This document shows, in pieces, positions 42,778-52,800 of a stretch of 64,000 nucleotides of DNA (positions within the stretch are counted from its first letter, which is position 1; every line of letters starts with the position of its first letter). The notes under the pieces were generated by a model. That model was not told where the DNA came from, did no database searches, and saw nothing but the letters and a program-made list of their open reading frames with translations. The stretch spans positions 682,001 through 746,000 of the forward strand of contig NZ_JAAIKR010000001.1 of NCBI RefSeq assembly GCF_018221465.1, written 5' to 3'. Both the position numbers and the translations under genes were made by a program. Source of the stretch: Shewanella intestini. Lineage in GTDB: Bacteria; Pseudomonadota; Gammaproteobacteria; Enterobacterales; Shewanellaceae.

Positions 42778-43599
42778 ATGCCTAAGGTCACGCTCATTGG
42801 ATGCGGTTGGTTTGGACTGCCGTTTGCAAAATCCCTGTTAAAACAAGGTTTTCATGTCAGTGCGAATAAGCGTCTAGCGCAAGATATTACCCCGTTAAAT
42901 GACATCGGCATTGACGGCTTCCAACTGGATCTTGCAGACGTAGATTGTATTGAGCCTAAACATATCAGTGCAATTGAACAACATTTCGACAGTGATTTTT
43001 TAGTGATTAATATTCCGCCAGGGCTTCGGCGTAAAGAGTCGCAATATCTTGATAATCTACTGAGGCTAAAACAAATTATTGCTGATAAACAATATCAAAG
43101 ACTCATTTTTATTAGTTCTACAGGCGTGTATCCATCGCAAAATAAAGCCGTTGATGAATCTGATGCCCAAGCATTTAATCTAGTAAGCCAAACGTTATTG
43201 CAAGCTGAAGCCATATTTAGCCAAATGCATAACGCGACAGTGGTTCGTTTTGCAGGCCTAATTGGTCCTAAACGACATCCCGGGCGCTTTTTTGCCGGTA
43301 AAAACGATGTTGCTGGTGGTCAAATGGCCGTGAATTTGGTGCATTTAGAAGACTGTATCGCTGCGGTGACGTTAATCATGCAATCGGACAATGCCAGAGG
43401 TATTTATAATTTATGTGCCCCCATTCATCCTACAAAGTCAGTCTTTTACACTAAAGCATGTGAACATTTAGGTGTTGCTTTACCGACATTTAACGAAGAG
43501 AGTGTTGCAGATAAAACCATTTTAGCAGAGAGAATTGTTAGCCAATTAGGCTTTAACTATCAGTTTCAAGACCCCGTTAAAATGCTTGATGCTTGCTAA
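42778..43599 (+). CDS. yeeZ: YeeZ-like NAD(P)-binding protein
   Basis: A 273-residue Rossmann-fold protein of the extended SDR group, similar to E. coli YeeZ throughout. It has the nucleotide loop IGCGWFGLPFAKSL, IFISSTGVYP, and the strongly conserved block RFAGLIGPKRHPGRFFAGK and NLVHLEDCIAAVTLIMQ, then YNLCAPIHPTKSVFY. The usual SDR YxxxK pair is not evident, so it may bind NAD(P) without being a typical dehydrogenase. The substrate is unknown. It lies 39 bases after the HD-GYP gene and is possibly co-transcribed with it. Confidence 0.88.
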   Translation: MPKVTLIGCGWFGLPFAKSLLKQGFHVSANKRLAQDITPLNDIGIDGFQLDLADVDCIEPKHISAIEQHFDSDFLVINIPPGLRRKESQYLDNLLRLKQIIADKQYQRLIFISSTGVYPSQNKAVDESDAQAFNLVSQTLLQAEAIFSQMHNATVVRFAGLIGPKRHPGRFFAGKNDVAGGQMAVNLVHLEDCIAAVTLIMQSDNARGIYNLCAPIHPTKSVFYTKACEHLGVALPTFNEESVADKTILAERIVSQLGFNYQFQDPVKMLDAC

Positions 43600-43653
43600 C
43601 TAGGCTTGAGTTATAATGCGCGCCAAGCGATAAATTGATTGATGAGTGAAAAA

Positions 43654-43875
43654 ATGCAAGAACTATCTTTACTGAGCGGTAGCGAGTTTGTAGAGCTATA
43701 TAAAGTACTTAAAGTACAAGGTATGGTTAATGGTGGTGGAGAAGCAAAACATGTTATCTCTGAAGGATTAGTCACTGTTAATGGCGATGTTGATACTCGC
43801 AAACGTAAAAAATGTGTTGTTGGTGATGTCATTGAATTTAATGGCGCAACAATTAAAATTACTCTAGCTGAATAA
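43654..43875 (+). CDS. ybcJ: S4-domain RNA-binding protein (YbcJ-like)
   Basis: A 73-residue protein made of a single S4 domain: FVELYKVLKVQGMVNGGGEAKHVI then GLVTVNGDVDTRKRKKCVVGDVIEF. It resembles E. coli YbcJ along its length. S4 domains bind structured RNA, often rRNA. The ATG at 43654 is chosen for the TGAG at 43643-43646; the ATG at 43642 would add four residues. It lies 9 bases before rraB, so two small RNA-related proteins are coupled. Confidence 0.85.
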   Translation: MQELSLLSGSEFVELYKVLKVQGMVNGGGEAKHVISEGLVTVNGDVDTRKRKKCVVGDVIEFNGATIKITLAE

Positions 43876-43884
43876 GGAAAGAAC

Positions 43885-44274
43885 ATGCAATTTCCAGATG
43901 ATGATAACGGCCAAATGCTTGCAGCTATGGCTGATTCAGGTATCGATTTAACCAAAGCGTTAGATGTGGATTTCTTTCTTGTTTTTGATGACCAACGTGA
44001 TGCGGAGTCTGCGTTAGAAACGTTAACAAGCGAACAAGGTGACAACGATCTTGAGGTACATTTTGACGAAGACACTGAAAAGTGGGAAGTCATTGTTTGC
44101 TTTAACATGGTGCCAGAGTACGATGCTTTGGTGGCTAAAGAAACGGCCCTTAATACTTTTGCTCAAGAATTTGATGGCATTTCTGATGGATGGGGCGTGA
44201 TGCAACATCAAGACGGTGACGGTGAATTTGCTGATGACCATGACCATGACCATGATCACGACCATCATCATTAA
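43885..44274 (+). CDS. rraB: Regulator of ribonuclease E activity B, RraB
   Basis: RraB binds RNase E and changes its cleavage of a subset of mRNAs. The 129-residue protein has the family's acidic character, with FPDDDNGQML, DVDFFLVFDDQRDAE and FDGISDGWGVMQ. The last ~15 residues are a DHDHDH-rich tail that could bind metal and is common in the family. The ribosome binding site AAGGAAAG is good. It is co-transcribed with the S4-domain gene and ends at a strong terminator. Confidence 0.9.
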   Translation: MQFPDDDNGQMLAAMADSGIDLTKALDVDFFLVFDDQRDAESALETLTSEQGDNDLEVHFDEDTEKWEVIVCFNMVPEYDALVAKETALNTFAQEFDGISDGWGVMQHQDGDGEFADDHDHDHDHDHHH

Positions 44275-44336
44275 ATTACACCACTTTTTATGTATGGAGC
44301 GGTTGATAAGTAAACACTTGTTGCATAAGTGATAAT

Positions 44337-44363
44337 AAAACCACCTTAAGAGGTGGTTTTTTT
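44337..44363 (+). terminator. rraB terminator
   Basis: A 10-bp stem AAAACCACCT / AGGTGGTTTT with a TAAG loop and seven T. Confidence 0.93.
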
Positions 44364-44426
44364 GTGCCTAAAAATTTAGCATGAGCTAAGCGGATTTTAG
44401 CGTTACTTGCATTTAAGGATATCAGC

Positions 44427-46394
44427 ATGGCACGGCATATTAGTTTTGGCACTCCCGTAAATGATGCAGAACGTTGGGCATTTTCCTTGCTCAGTGATGA
44501 ATTACCTCAAGATTACCTGTTGTTAACCAACGTAGAGATCCCAACCCATTCAGGGCAAGCTATGGAAGTTGATGCGTTAGTGGTAGGGCAATGGGGCGTA
44601 TATGTTGTTGATGTAAAAGGTTACATTGGCCGCTTAAACGCAGGACTTCATGCTTGGTCGCTTGATGGCCGTGATGTGGATAACAGCCTCTCTAAAGCTA
44701 ACTATGTCGCACGAGTTCTTGCTGGCAGGCTAAAGCATAAAATTCCAGTAGGAGTATATGCGCCTTGGTGTCAAGGAATGGTGTTTATTACCGGCCGTAA
44801 AGGTGAAGAAATTTTAGTTGAAAAAGACCAAGGTAATTTGAGTATATACACGCCAGCTAAAATTATTGAGGCATTAACAAAAGAGTGGGGCCTAACCGCA
44901 CCACGAAAGCATCAAGTGACTGATGTTCAAAAAGAAATGGTGTTAGATACCATTGGGCAAGTCGCCATTGTTGAGCAACGTAATCAAAAAATTCAAGACT
45001 TCATAAAACTCAAATGCTTGTTCCTACAACAGGGTCTAGAAGTTTGGCAATCAGAATATAATCCAGGTGGCTGGACTGCGCCTTGGTTATTGAAAATCTT
45101 AGTTAATGGCCAATTTGCCAGCCAACATGAGGCTGAGCAACATGAAGTGAAACTACGTGAAGAATTTAAGCGAATGCAATCATTGTCAGGTTGTAGTGGC
45201 GTACCATTTTGCGCACCGTTAATTCAAGATGGTGAGCAATTAGTGTTACCAATACGAATGCCGCGGGGAATTCCGCTAAATATCTTTGAAGTAGAGCAGC
45301 AAAGCACTTATCAACTTCTTGGTATATTGCGCCGCAGTATTGTGGCTATGCAGCAAATCCATCGCCGCGGGTATACCATTGGTGGCTGGGCAAGTAATTG
45401 TGTATTTTTGTCAGACCAAGGTGATGTTGAATTTATTGATATCAAAGATAACTTAACGGTCGCAGAAGATATTGCTCAATATGCCAAAGCTTTTGTTAAT
45501 CTTGCTGAGCAAACACAACAGCCTAGAATTTATCATTGGTATCGTGATGCAGCGAAAGGGACGACGATTGATTTAGATGCAATGCGTTGTGATTTATCCG
45601 CGCTTATTGAGCTTGGCGTGTGTGACACATTGCCGCAAAAAATAACCATTGAGCAAGGTTGTATTATCGATCATCATTTTTTGCTTGAGCATTTTATTTC
45701 CTCAACTGAATATAGTCAGTTATGGCAAGCCAAGCATATTCAAGGTAATTATCCTTGTGCTATTAGTATTTACAAAGAAGTCGATGAACAATGGTTAACA
45801 TTGAGCAATATTTATCGCAGTTTATCGAAAATCTATCACCCTCATATTGAAAAAGTGCTCAGTTTTGGCCAATTGCCTGAGTCGAGAGAACTGTTTATCG
45901 CTAGAGCGTGGGCGCAAGGTGTTGCGTTAGATGAAATTGCTGAAATTGAAGTTGGACAGCCGTTTACTTGGTTTACACAGCTGGTAAATGCGCTGCAATA
46001 CTTACATAGTATTGATATTTATCATGGCGCTATTTGTCCAAAAAACATCATTTGTCACCATGATACCGCAACACTCGTCAACTTCGGTATCGGCAGCGAT
46101 ATTGCTCAAATTCATTATGCCGCGCGTTATGCTGATCCCACCTTATGGGATGTGGAAGGCGATGCTGAGAAAGACCTCTACGGTTTAGTTGCCAGTTTTA
46201 TTGATTCATTAGTACCGCATGAGCTTATTTCTGATGCAGGTGCGCAAGGCATTGTCGATGCATTAATGCAATTTGATCGCCAATGGCTAGGTGAGGCGTT
46301 ATTTGATGCTTGCTTAAAGATATTAAAGTTTGAATTTAGAGTTGAACCTAATATTAGTTATACCCAGCAACTAGGACTAACAGATAAAGACTAG
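44427..46394 (+). CDS. NERD-domain protein with two degenerate kinase-like domains
   Basis: A 655-residue cytoplasmic protein. The N-terminal NERD domain (about 1-160) has the nuclease-type pattern D49 ... D62-V-K64 (VYVVDVKGY). A first kinase-like region (about 200-370) has H312-RRG with GG at 319-320 in place of the usual His-x-Asp motif, N324, and FID338. A second kinase-like region (about 420-640) reads H533-G-A535-ICPKN540 where HGDxxPxN is expected, and N552-F-G where DFG is expected. Both catalytic aspartates are therefore lost or replaced, and these are probably pseudokinases. The function is unknown. NERD-kinase proteins occur in phage-defence loci, but no defence partner is seen here. 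Confidence 0.82.
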   Translation: MARHISFGTPVNDAERWAFSLLSDELPQDYLLLTNVEIPTHSGQAMEVDALVVGQWGVYVVDVKGYIGRLNAGLHAWSLDGRDVDNSLSKANYVARVLAGRLKHKIPVGVYAPWCQGMVFITGRKGEEILVEKDQGNLSIYTPAKIIEALTKEWGLTAPRKHQVTDVQKEMVLDTIGQVAIVEQRNQKIQDFIKLKCLFLQQGLEVWQSEYNPGGWTAPWLLKILVNGQFASQHEAEQHEVKLREEFKRMQSLSGCSGVPFCAPLIQDGEQLVLPIRMPRGIPLNIFEVEQQSTYQLLGILRRSIVAMQQIHRRGYTIGGWASNCVFLSDQGDVEFIDIKDNLTVAEDIAQYAKAFVNLAEQTQQPRIYHWYRDAAKGTTIDLDAMRCDLSALIELGVCDTLPQKITIEQGCIIDHHFLLEHFISSTEYSQLWQAKHIQGNYPCAISIYKEVDEQWLTLSNIYRSLSKIYHPHIEKVLSFGQLPESRELFIARAWAQGVALDEIAEIEVGQPFTWFTQLVNALQYLHSIDIYHGAICPKNIICHHDTATLVNFGIGSDIAQIHYAARYADPTLWDVEGDAEKDLYGLVASFIDSLVPHELISDAGAQGIVDALMQFDRQWLGEALFDACLKILKFEFRVEPNISYTQQLGLTDKD

Positions 46395-46406
46395 AAGGGG
46401 ATAGTA

Positions 46407-46448
46407 ATGATGTTGGATAATCAAACAAAAAAGCACAACAGCAATTAA
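46407..46448 (+). CDS. Micro-ORF with slippery heptamer A-AAA-AAG
   Basis: A 13-codon ORF (MMLDNQTKKHNSN) directly after the NERD gene has a strong ribosome binding site (AAGGGG). Codons 7-9 contain the classic -1 slippery heptamer at 46427-46433 in the correct phase. A -1 shift gives a 30-residue product (continuing AQQQLTAFLLLCNDQYKQKTT) that ends at 46498, within the stem of the terminator. Programmed frameshifting or a one-base deletion in a hexa-A tract of a dying gene are both possible. I recognise no homologue. Confidence 0.22.
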   Translation: MMLDNQTKKHNSN

Positions 46449-46486
46449 CTGCATTTTTGTTGCTATGTAATGACCAATACAAACAG

Positions 46487-46516
46487 AAAACCACCTAACA
46501 GTTAGGTGGTTTTTTT
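46487..46516. terminator. Terminator between the NERD gene and the convergent exported-protein gene
   Basis: A 13-bp inverted repeat AAAACCACCTAAC / GTTAGGTGGTTTT with a 1-base centre and a run of seven T on the plus strand. The minus strand has a shorter T-run, so it may also serve the opposing gene. The stem core resembles the rraB terminator at 44337. Confidence 0.9.
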
Positions 46517-46579
46517 ATTGAGCTTGTTTTAGCTAGCGGCGATAACGATGCGCTGAAACTACGTTTAACAAACCTTAAA

Positions 46580-47107
46580 CTAGCTAAATGCTAATGACTG
46601 CATCACATTATCGACGATCAGTTTCGAGTCATCTTCGTTAGGATATTGGCACATTAGATTAAGTAAGTTGTTTTGTTGTTTGTATATTTGGCTTCTTACT
46701 AATAAGTTATTACGACTACGCAAGTTAAATTCATATCCTTTTTGACGTCCATTATAAACAATGCCTTCATGATTGATTGTGCCACCAAACCCGTCGATTA
46801 AATCTCTTTTTGCCACATCGACTTGATCATAAAAGTCTCCAGGAATACGTACTTGTTCCACATAATGAGTAATTGAAGCTGTGCAGGTTAAGTCTGAATG
46901 ATTAACGGTATAAGAAGTGGATTTAATTTTACCGTATTCAGCAATGTTGACCATTTTGACATTATTTTTTGGGGTGCCAGGTAAGGTTACCTGGAAATTG
47001 TAATCAGTCGATGATATCGTTTTCGGTGTTGAGTTAGCCCGTAATTCAGCGGTTTTTACGTATTCATATCCAGCAAATGCGAATGCAATGATCAATATAT
47101 ATTTCAA
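46580..47107 (-). CDS. Exported hypothetical protein
   Basis: A 175-residue protein with a short hydrophobic N-terminus (MKYILIIAFAFAGYEYV) that could be a signal peptide or membrane anchor. The rest is soluble, with a predicted beta-rich fold and two cysteines (C at about 82 and 154) that may form a disulfide. I do not recognise the family. It converges on the NERD gene, and the 291-base region upstream, shared with yfcA, contains no other feature. Codon use looks like its neighbours. Confidence 0.7.
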   Translation of the reverse strand: MKYILIIAFAFAGYEYVKTAELRANSTPKTISSTDYNFQVTLPGTPKNNVKMVNIAEYGKIKSTSYTVNHSDLTCTASITHYVEQVRIPGDFYDQVDVAKRDLIDGFGGTINHEGIVYNGRQKGYEFNLRSRNNLLVRSQIYKQQNNLLNLMCQYPNEDDSKLIVDNVMQSLAFS

Positions 47108-47398
47108 AATATCAGTCTCCCAAATTTTTCGTTATCTTTGTTTTGAAGAGTGCATGACTTAAAGGTGTAATCTGCGACCTTAGTTGCAGCTAATGTTAAT
47201 AAATTGTTATTAAACGCTAATCGCTTTGTAATCGCAAGTGTTTTATTCAAGTGAATAATGAGTCAAATAATTCATATAAAAGGCCATTTTAATTGACCAT
47301 CAGGACGTGATAGAAAAAAACGCATCGTTAGACGTCAATGGAGTAGTCATGGCCTTGTGGGGATGGGTATAATCATTTCTTTTTTTGTGTGAGCAAAT

Positions 47399-48160
47399 AT
47401 GTTTGAGCTGACGCTTCAAATTGGCATTATTTTATTTTTCGTGGCGATGTTAGCGGGATTTATTGATTCTATCGCTGGTGGCGGCGGATTGTTGACCATT
47501 CCAGCATTAATGTGGGCAGGTATTCCGCCTGCTGCGGCATTAGGGACCAATAAATTACAGGCCTGTGGTGGCAGCTTTTTTGCCAGTTTGTACTTTATTC
47601 GCAAAGGAATGGTTAAAGTCAGTGAAATTAAACTGTCTATTGTTTGTGCTTTTATCGGTGCTGCGACGGGGACGATATTAGTACAAATGATTGATGCCTC
47701 GGTTCTGAGCATGGTGTTGCCATTTCTTATTTTAGCGATTGGCTGTTACTTTTTATTTTCTAAAACGATAGCAGAACAAGATAAACAGCAAATGGTCACC
47801 CCGACGGTATTTGCATTTACCGGTGCATTAGGTGTTGGCTTTTATGATGGCTTTTTTGGCCCAGGTACAGGTAGCTTTTTTGCTTTAGCATTTGTGTCGT
47901 TAGCCGGTTTTGGTTTGGCTAAAGCCACAGCTCACGCAAAGGTGTTGAATTTTATCACCAATATTGCTTCATTATTGTTTTTTGCCATTGGCGGACAAGT
48001 TGTGCTGAAGTTGGGGTTGATCATGTTAAGCGGGCAAGCTATTGGGGCGACATTAGGCTCTCGTTTAGTCGTCACAAAGGGCACAAAAGTGATTAAACCG
48101 TTGGTGGTCATTATGTCGTTAGGCATGAGCTTTAAACTCTTGTGGACTCAATATATGTAA
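47399..48160 (+). CDS. yfcA: TSUP-family membrane transporter YfcA
   Basis: A 253-residue member of the TauE/SafE (TSUP) family, probably an anion or sulfur-compound permease. It has about eight hydrophobic segments. The duplicated family motifs are clear: GFIDSIAGGGGLLTIPAL with ALGTNKLQACGGS in the first half, and GFYDGFFGPGTGSFFALAF with KATAHAKVLNFITNIASL in the second. It aligns with E. coli YfcA throughout. It is transcribed alone. Confidence 0.92.
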   Translation: MFELTLQIGIILFFVAMLAGFIDSIAGGGGLLTIPALMWAGIPPAAALGTNKLQACGGSFFASLYFIRKGMVKVSEIKLSIVCAFIGAATGTILVQMIDASVLSMVLPFLILAIGCYFLFSKTIAEQDKQQMVTPTVFAFTGALGVGFYDGFFGPGTGSFFALAFVSLAGFGLAKATAHAKVLNFITNIASLLFFAIGGQVVLKLGLIMLSGQAIGATLGSRLVVTKGTKVIKPLVVIMSLGMSFKLLWTQYM

Positions 48161-48535
48161 TGCATCTTGCTCGCGTCAGGCAACTTATGCTGCCAAATAC
48201 GCAACTGACCGAGATAATGTGATGGTCTCTGTTTAGTCTTTGGTATACAGCCAATGTGAGTTAGTACGAGGTTAGCTGTATCGTTCAACAGCCTAATGAC
48301 AGTTAATCTGGTCGTATATTTGCTGTTAAATCCAGCCTGAGCGAGCAATTGAATTGATGCCTATCTCTTAGCTTTAAACCGCATTTTAGGCTGGTTTTTC
48401 AGCACAATAGATACCCCGAACTCACACAAAAATTCTCATACCCACAATACATACAATTCAGGTAAAATTGGTCTTAGAAAAAGCCAATAACAGTCTTTTA
48501 TCAAGTCAAAATAACTAAAATAACAACAGGTAAGC
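48161..48535. other. Intergenic region yfcA to sbcD
   Basis: This stretch of 375 bases contains no convincing ORF. A weak AAACC ... GGTTTTT pairing near 48377-48402 may terminate yfcA. The final 100 bases are AT-rich and presumably hold the sbcDC promoter, but no clear sigma-70 pair stands out. Confidence 0.4.
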
Positions 48536-49834
48536 ATGCGTATATTACATACTTCAGATTGGCATCTTGGCCAATATTTCTATGGTAAAAGCCGCGCGGC
48601 AGAGCATCATGCATTCATGCAATGGTTGTTAGCACAAATTACTCAATACCAAGTGGATTTATTAATTGTCGCGGGCGATATTTTCGACACCACAACGCCG
48701 CCCAGTTATGCACGTACTTTATATAATCAATTTATTGTTGATATTCAAACCACTGGTTGTGAGCTGCTTATTCTAGGCGGCAACCATGACTCAGTTGCTA
48801 CCCTGAGTGAGTCAAAAGCCTTATTGTCGTATTTAAACACCCATGTTGTCCCAGGCGGATTTGCTACCCCAGAGCAACATGTATTGCCGCTTTATAAAGT
48901 GGGTAAAACTAGTGCGATGCCAGAATCTGAACCCACACAACCGTATGCCATTATTTGTGCGATGCCTTTTTTACGCCCAAGAGATCTCGTTAACAGTGAA
49001 AGTGGTGAGTCAGGCTCAACCAAGCAGCAGAAATTATCAATGGCGATTGCGCACTATTATCGTGCCAGTTTTGAATACGCCCAAAGCATTCAACAATCGT
49101 TAGCTGTCCCAGTACCGCTTATTGCCACCGGCCATTTAACCACCGTTGGAGCGAGCAGCTCTGAATCTGTCCGAGATATATACATCGGTAGCCTTGATGC
49201 CTTTAATGCTCAGCATTTCCCTGCAGCAGACTACATAGCATTAGGTCATATTCATCGGCCGCAACAGGTCGCAAAAACAGAACATATCCGTTATAGCGGC
49301 TCGCCCATTCCATTAAGTTTTGACGAATTGCCAAAGCAGCATGATATCAGTGGTAAAAATGTACTTCTTGTTAATTTCGAGCAACAAAAACTCACTGACG
49401 TAACGCCATTAACCGTGCCGTTATTTCAGGCCATGCAAACGATTAAAGGTAACTTGGTTGAAATAGAGCAAGCTATTGACGCTATTGCCGCGCGCGAACA
49501 AGCACAAGACACTTGGCTGAGTATTGAAGTGAATCATCAAGATTACCTTAGTGATTTACAGCAACGCATTGCCGCCATGACACAAGATAAACCGATTGAA
49601 GTATTACAGTTAAAACGGGCGCGTCAGGTGCAGCAACATACCTTGAGCAAGGTTGAAAATGAAACCTTGGCCGAAATTAATATCGAAGACGTGTTTGAGC
49701 GTCGTTTAGCCAATGAAGTCTTTGAAACCGCAGAGGAACAACACAAGCTTGAGCGTATTAGAGTGAAATTCAAACAAATCGCAGCGGAAGTTGAACAAGA
49801 CATTGTGCCCGTTGATGCGGAGGTTAATGCATGA
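48536..49834 (+). CDS. sbcD: Exonuclease subunit SbcD
   Basis: SbcD is the Mre11-type nuclease of the SbcCD complex that cleaves DNA hairpins and processes double-strand ends. The 432-residue protein has the metallophosphoesterase motifs in order: HTSDWHLGQ, VAGDIFD, GGNHDS, GHLTTVG and GHIHRPQ, followed by a capping domain. The last four bases (ATGA) overlap the start of sbcC, so the two subunits are translationally coupled. Confidence 0.96.
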   Translation: MRILHTSDWHLGQYFYGKSRAAEHHAFMQWLLAQITQYQVDLLIVAGDIFDTTTPPSYARTLYNQFIVDIQTTGCELLILGGNHDSVATLSESKALLSYLNTHVVPGGFATPEQHVLPLYKVGKTSAMPESEPTQPYAIICAMPFLRPRDLVNSESGESGSTKQQKLSMAIAHYYRASFEYAQSIQQSLAVPVPLIATGHLTTVGASSSESVRDIYIGSLDAFNAQHFPAADYIALGHIHRPQQVAKTEHIRYSGSPIPLSFDELPKQHDISGKNVLLVNFEQQKLTDVTPLTVPLFQAMQTIKGNLVEIEQAIDAIAAREQAQDTWLSIEVNHQDYLSDLQQRIAAMTQDKPIEVLQLKRARQVQQHTLSKVENETLAEINIEDVFERRLANEVFETAEEQHKLERIRVKFKQIAAEVEQDIVPVDAEVNA

Positions 49835-52800
49835 AAATCCTCAGTTTGCGCTTTAAAAATATCAACTCATTAAAAGGTGAGTGGAAAATTGATTTTACCC
49901 AACCGCCTTTTGTTGATAATGGCTTATTTGCCATTACTGGCGCAACGGGTGCGGGTAAAACGACATTATTAGATGCGATCTGTTTGGCGCTTTATCATCG
50001 AACGCCGCGCATTACCACGATTTCAAAAACAACCAATGAACTAATGACTCGTGGCACCAGCGAATGTTTAGCTGAAGTGGAATTTGAGGTAAAAGGTAAA
50101 GGTTACCGTGCATTTTGGAGTCAACGTCGTTCACGCGGACAAGCTGATGGTAATTTACAAGATGCCCAAGTGGAATTAGCGACATTAGTCGATGGCAACA
50201 TTTTAGCCAGCCAGATTAAGCGTAAATCAGAGTTGCTTGAAGCCATTACAGGCCTAGATTTTGCCAGATTCACGAAATCGATGATGTTGTCTCAAGGTAA
50301 GTTTGATGCCTTTTTAAATGCCGACGCGAATAAGCGTGCGGAATTACTTGAAGAACTAACTGGCACCGAAATTTATGGTTTGATATCTGAGCGGGTACAT
50401 CAGCATTTTAGCGAAACCAAGCAGCAATTAGCATTATTAGAGCTAAATGTCAGTAATGTCAGTGTGTTATCTGAGGATGAGCTTGAACAATATTGCCAGC
50501 AATTGAGCGAAACCCAAACATTGTTAACCCAGCTAACAGAGCAGCGTGAGCAATTACAACGTTATATCAGTTGGGTTGACAGTTCAGAGCAATATCAACA
50601 GCAGCTACAAAGTGCAGACGAACAATACCTTGCAGCTAAGGCGAGTAAAGAAGCTCAACAAGCAAGTTTTATTAAGCTTGAACATCATCAACCGGCATTA
50701 CTATTAGCCCCCATTTACGAGCGATGGCAAGCACAGCAACAAAATGCTGAACAATTAAACGTGCAAATTAATGCGCTAGATTCACAACGTGTTCAAAGCG
50801 CTGAGCAATTGCAACAGATTGAACAAGTGCACGTTCAGCAACAACAAGCATTAAATGAACAAAAAGAGACTCATGGCGCGTTGGTGATACTCGTTGACCA
50901 ACAAGTGATCCCACTTGATAACCAAATTACTCAACAACAATTATTGGTTGATGGAACAGCCAAGCAGCAAGCGGAAATAAGCCAAATAATTACAGGCATA
51001 GACCAACAACACCTGCAAATACAAACACAAATGAGATCACTTGATGCCGAGTCGTCGTTGGTTAAGGTACAACTTGAGGCATTAGCGCATGCCCCGTTAA
51101 TCCAAGAACGAATTCAAGTGTGGCAAAATCAGTTTGGTCAATTAAATCAGTATGTAAATCAACAGCAACACCAGCAACAACAGGCGCTGAAATTACACCA
51201 ACAACTCGTGCAGTGCAGCCAACATATCGACCAGTTAGACACACAATTGCCAGCGCTAGAGCAACAAGTCGCGCACAGCAACCAAGCGATAATTCAGACA
51301 ACACAACAATTAGATAACGGCTTAGCTGGTAGTAGTACGTTTGAGCAGCTTAATCAGTCATATCAATCATTGATTAACAATCAAACTGCCAGAGCTGATT
51401 TAACCTCGGTTTATAAGCAATATACTCAACATCATGCTGAAATTAGTCAGCAGCAACAGATTGCGAGCCAAGCAGCCCAACAGATTACCCAGCTAGAAAA
51501 GCAATTAAACGAGATAAGGGGCAGTTGGAAACAAAAGCATCAACAGCAGCAAGACTTACAAACGTTATTGTCACAAGAGCAAAAAATTGCCTCGTTAACC
51601 GATGAGCGCCAAAAGCTGCAAGCCGGTGAACCTTGTGCCTTGTGCGGCTCAACGGAGCACCCACTAGTAAGCGAGTATTTGCAGCTTGATGTTAGTGAAA
51701 CTGAGCAGCGTCTGATACACATAACTGGTGAGCTTAGCAGCATTCAAGTCCAAGGTGAGGAGCTTAAACAGCAAAAAGTGCAGTGCCAAGCGCAAGCGGA
51801 TGCCAGTTTACAGCTTGTTGAAACAAGACAAGCCAGTTTGTCTGTATTAACCAATGATTGGCAAACAGTAATGCAAACATTAGCGTTAAATTTTGACCTG
51901 AATCAGCCGCAAACCGTCGAATTAATTAACGATTATCTTGAGCAATGCCAGCAGCAGCAAGCGCAATTAAGTCGGCAACTGCAACAAATACAACAATGGC
52001 AGCACCAGCTCAGTGAGCAACAACAGCTTGAGCAACAACAACGTCAGCAAATGAATCAATTACAAGCTGATATTGCGCTCAAGCAACAACAATTTGATAG
52101 TCAGACAAATCAACAAACACAAGTCAATGAACAATTGCATGTGCTTGATGGGCAAATAAGCCAATTATCTGCCCAGTTACATGAACAAATACAAGCTTGT
52201 GAGTTAACCATGCCGACAATTGAACACTGTGAAGCGTGGTTGACCCAGTTGTTTAGTGCGCTTAATGATTGGCAGCAGGCGGCTACGCGCCAACAACAAA
52301 TCGGGCAACAAATCCAACTGCTTAATGAAAAACTGACTAATGTAGCGGAACAACAGCAACAACGTATTGCTCAGCGCACAACACTTGCTGAGCAACAGCA
52401 GCAGCTTACACAATTACTTAATACGTTAACTGTAAAGCGCCATCAACTATTTGCGGACAAACAAGGCCTGAATGAAAAGCAGCGAAGTTTGCAACAGGTT
52501 CAGCAAACCGAGCAAGCGCTTGAGGCGGTTACAGAGCAACTGCAGCAATTGAATATGCAGTTGCAGCAAGTTAACACTCAAAAACAAACCCATGAGCAAC
52601 AAAGGCAGACGCTTGAGCAAACACTCAGCCAATGCAGCGCCAAGTGGCAACAAGCTTTGTTAGACAGTCCTTTTGAACAGGTTGAGCAATTTTTAGCTGC
52701 GCGGTTGTCGCCAACTGAATTTACTCAGTTATCTCAACTTACTCAGCAGTTATCCCAAGCCGAGGTGAAAGCACAGCATGAGCTTGAGCGTATTAGTGCT

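Noticed and set aside
43611-44108. 165-codon minus-strand ORF opposite the S4-domain gene and rraB
   Set aside because: It is antisense to two well-recognised genes, is Ser/Thr/Leu-rich with no recognisable domain, and has no ribosome binding site. It is a by-product of codon use.
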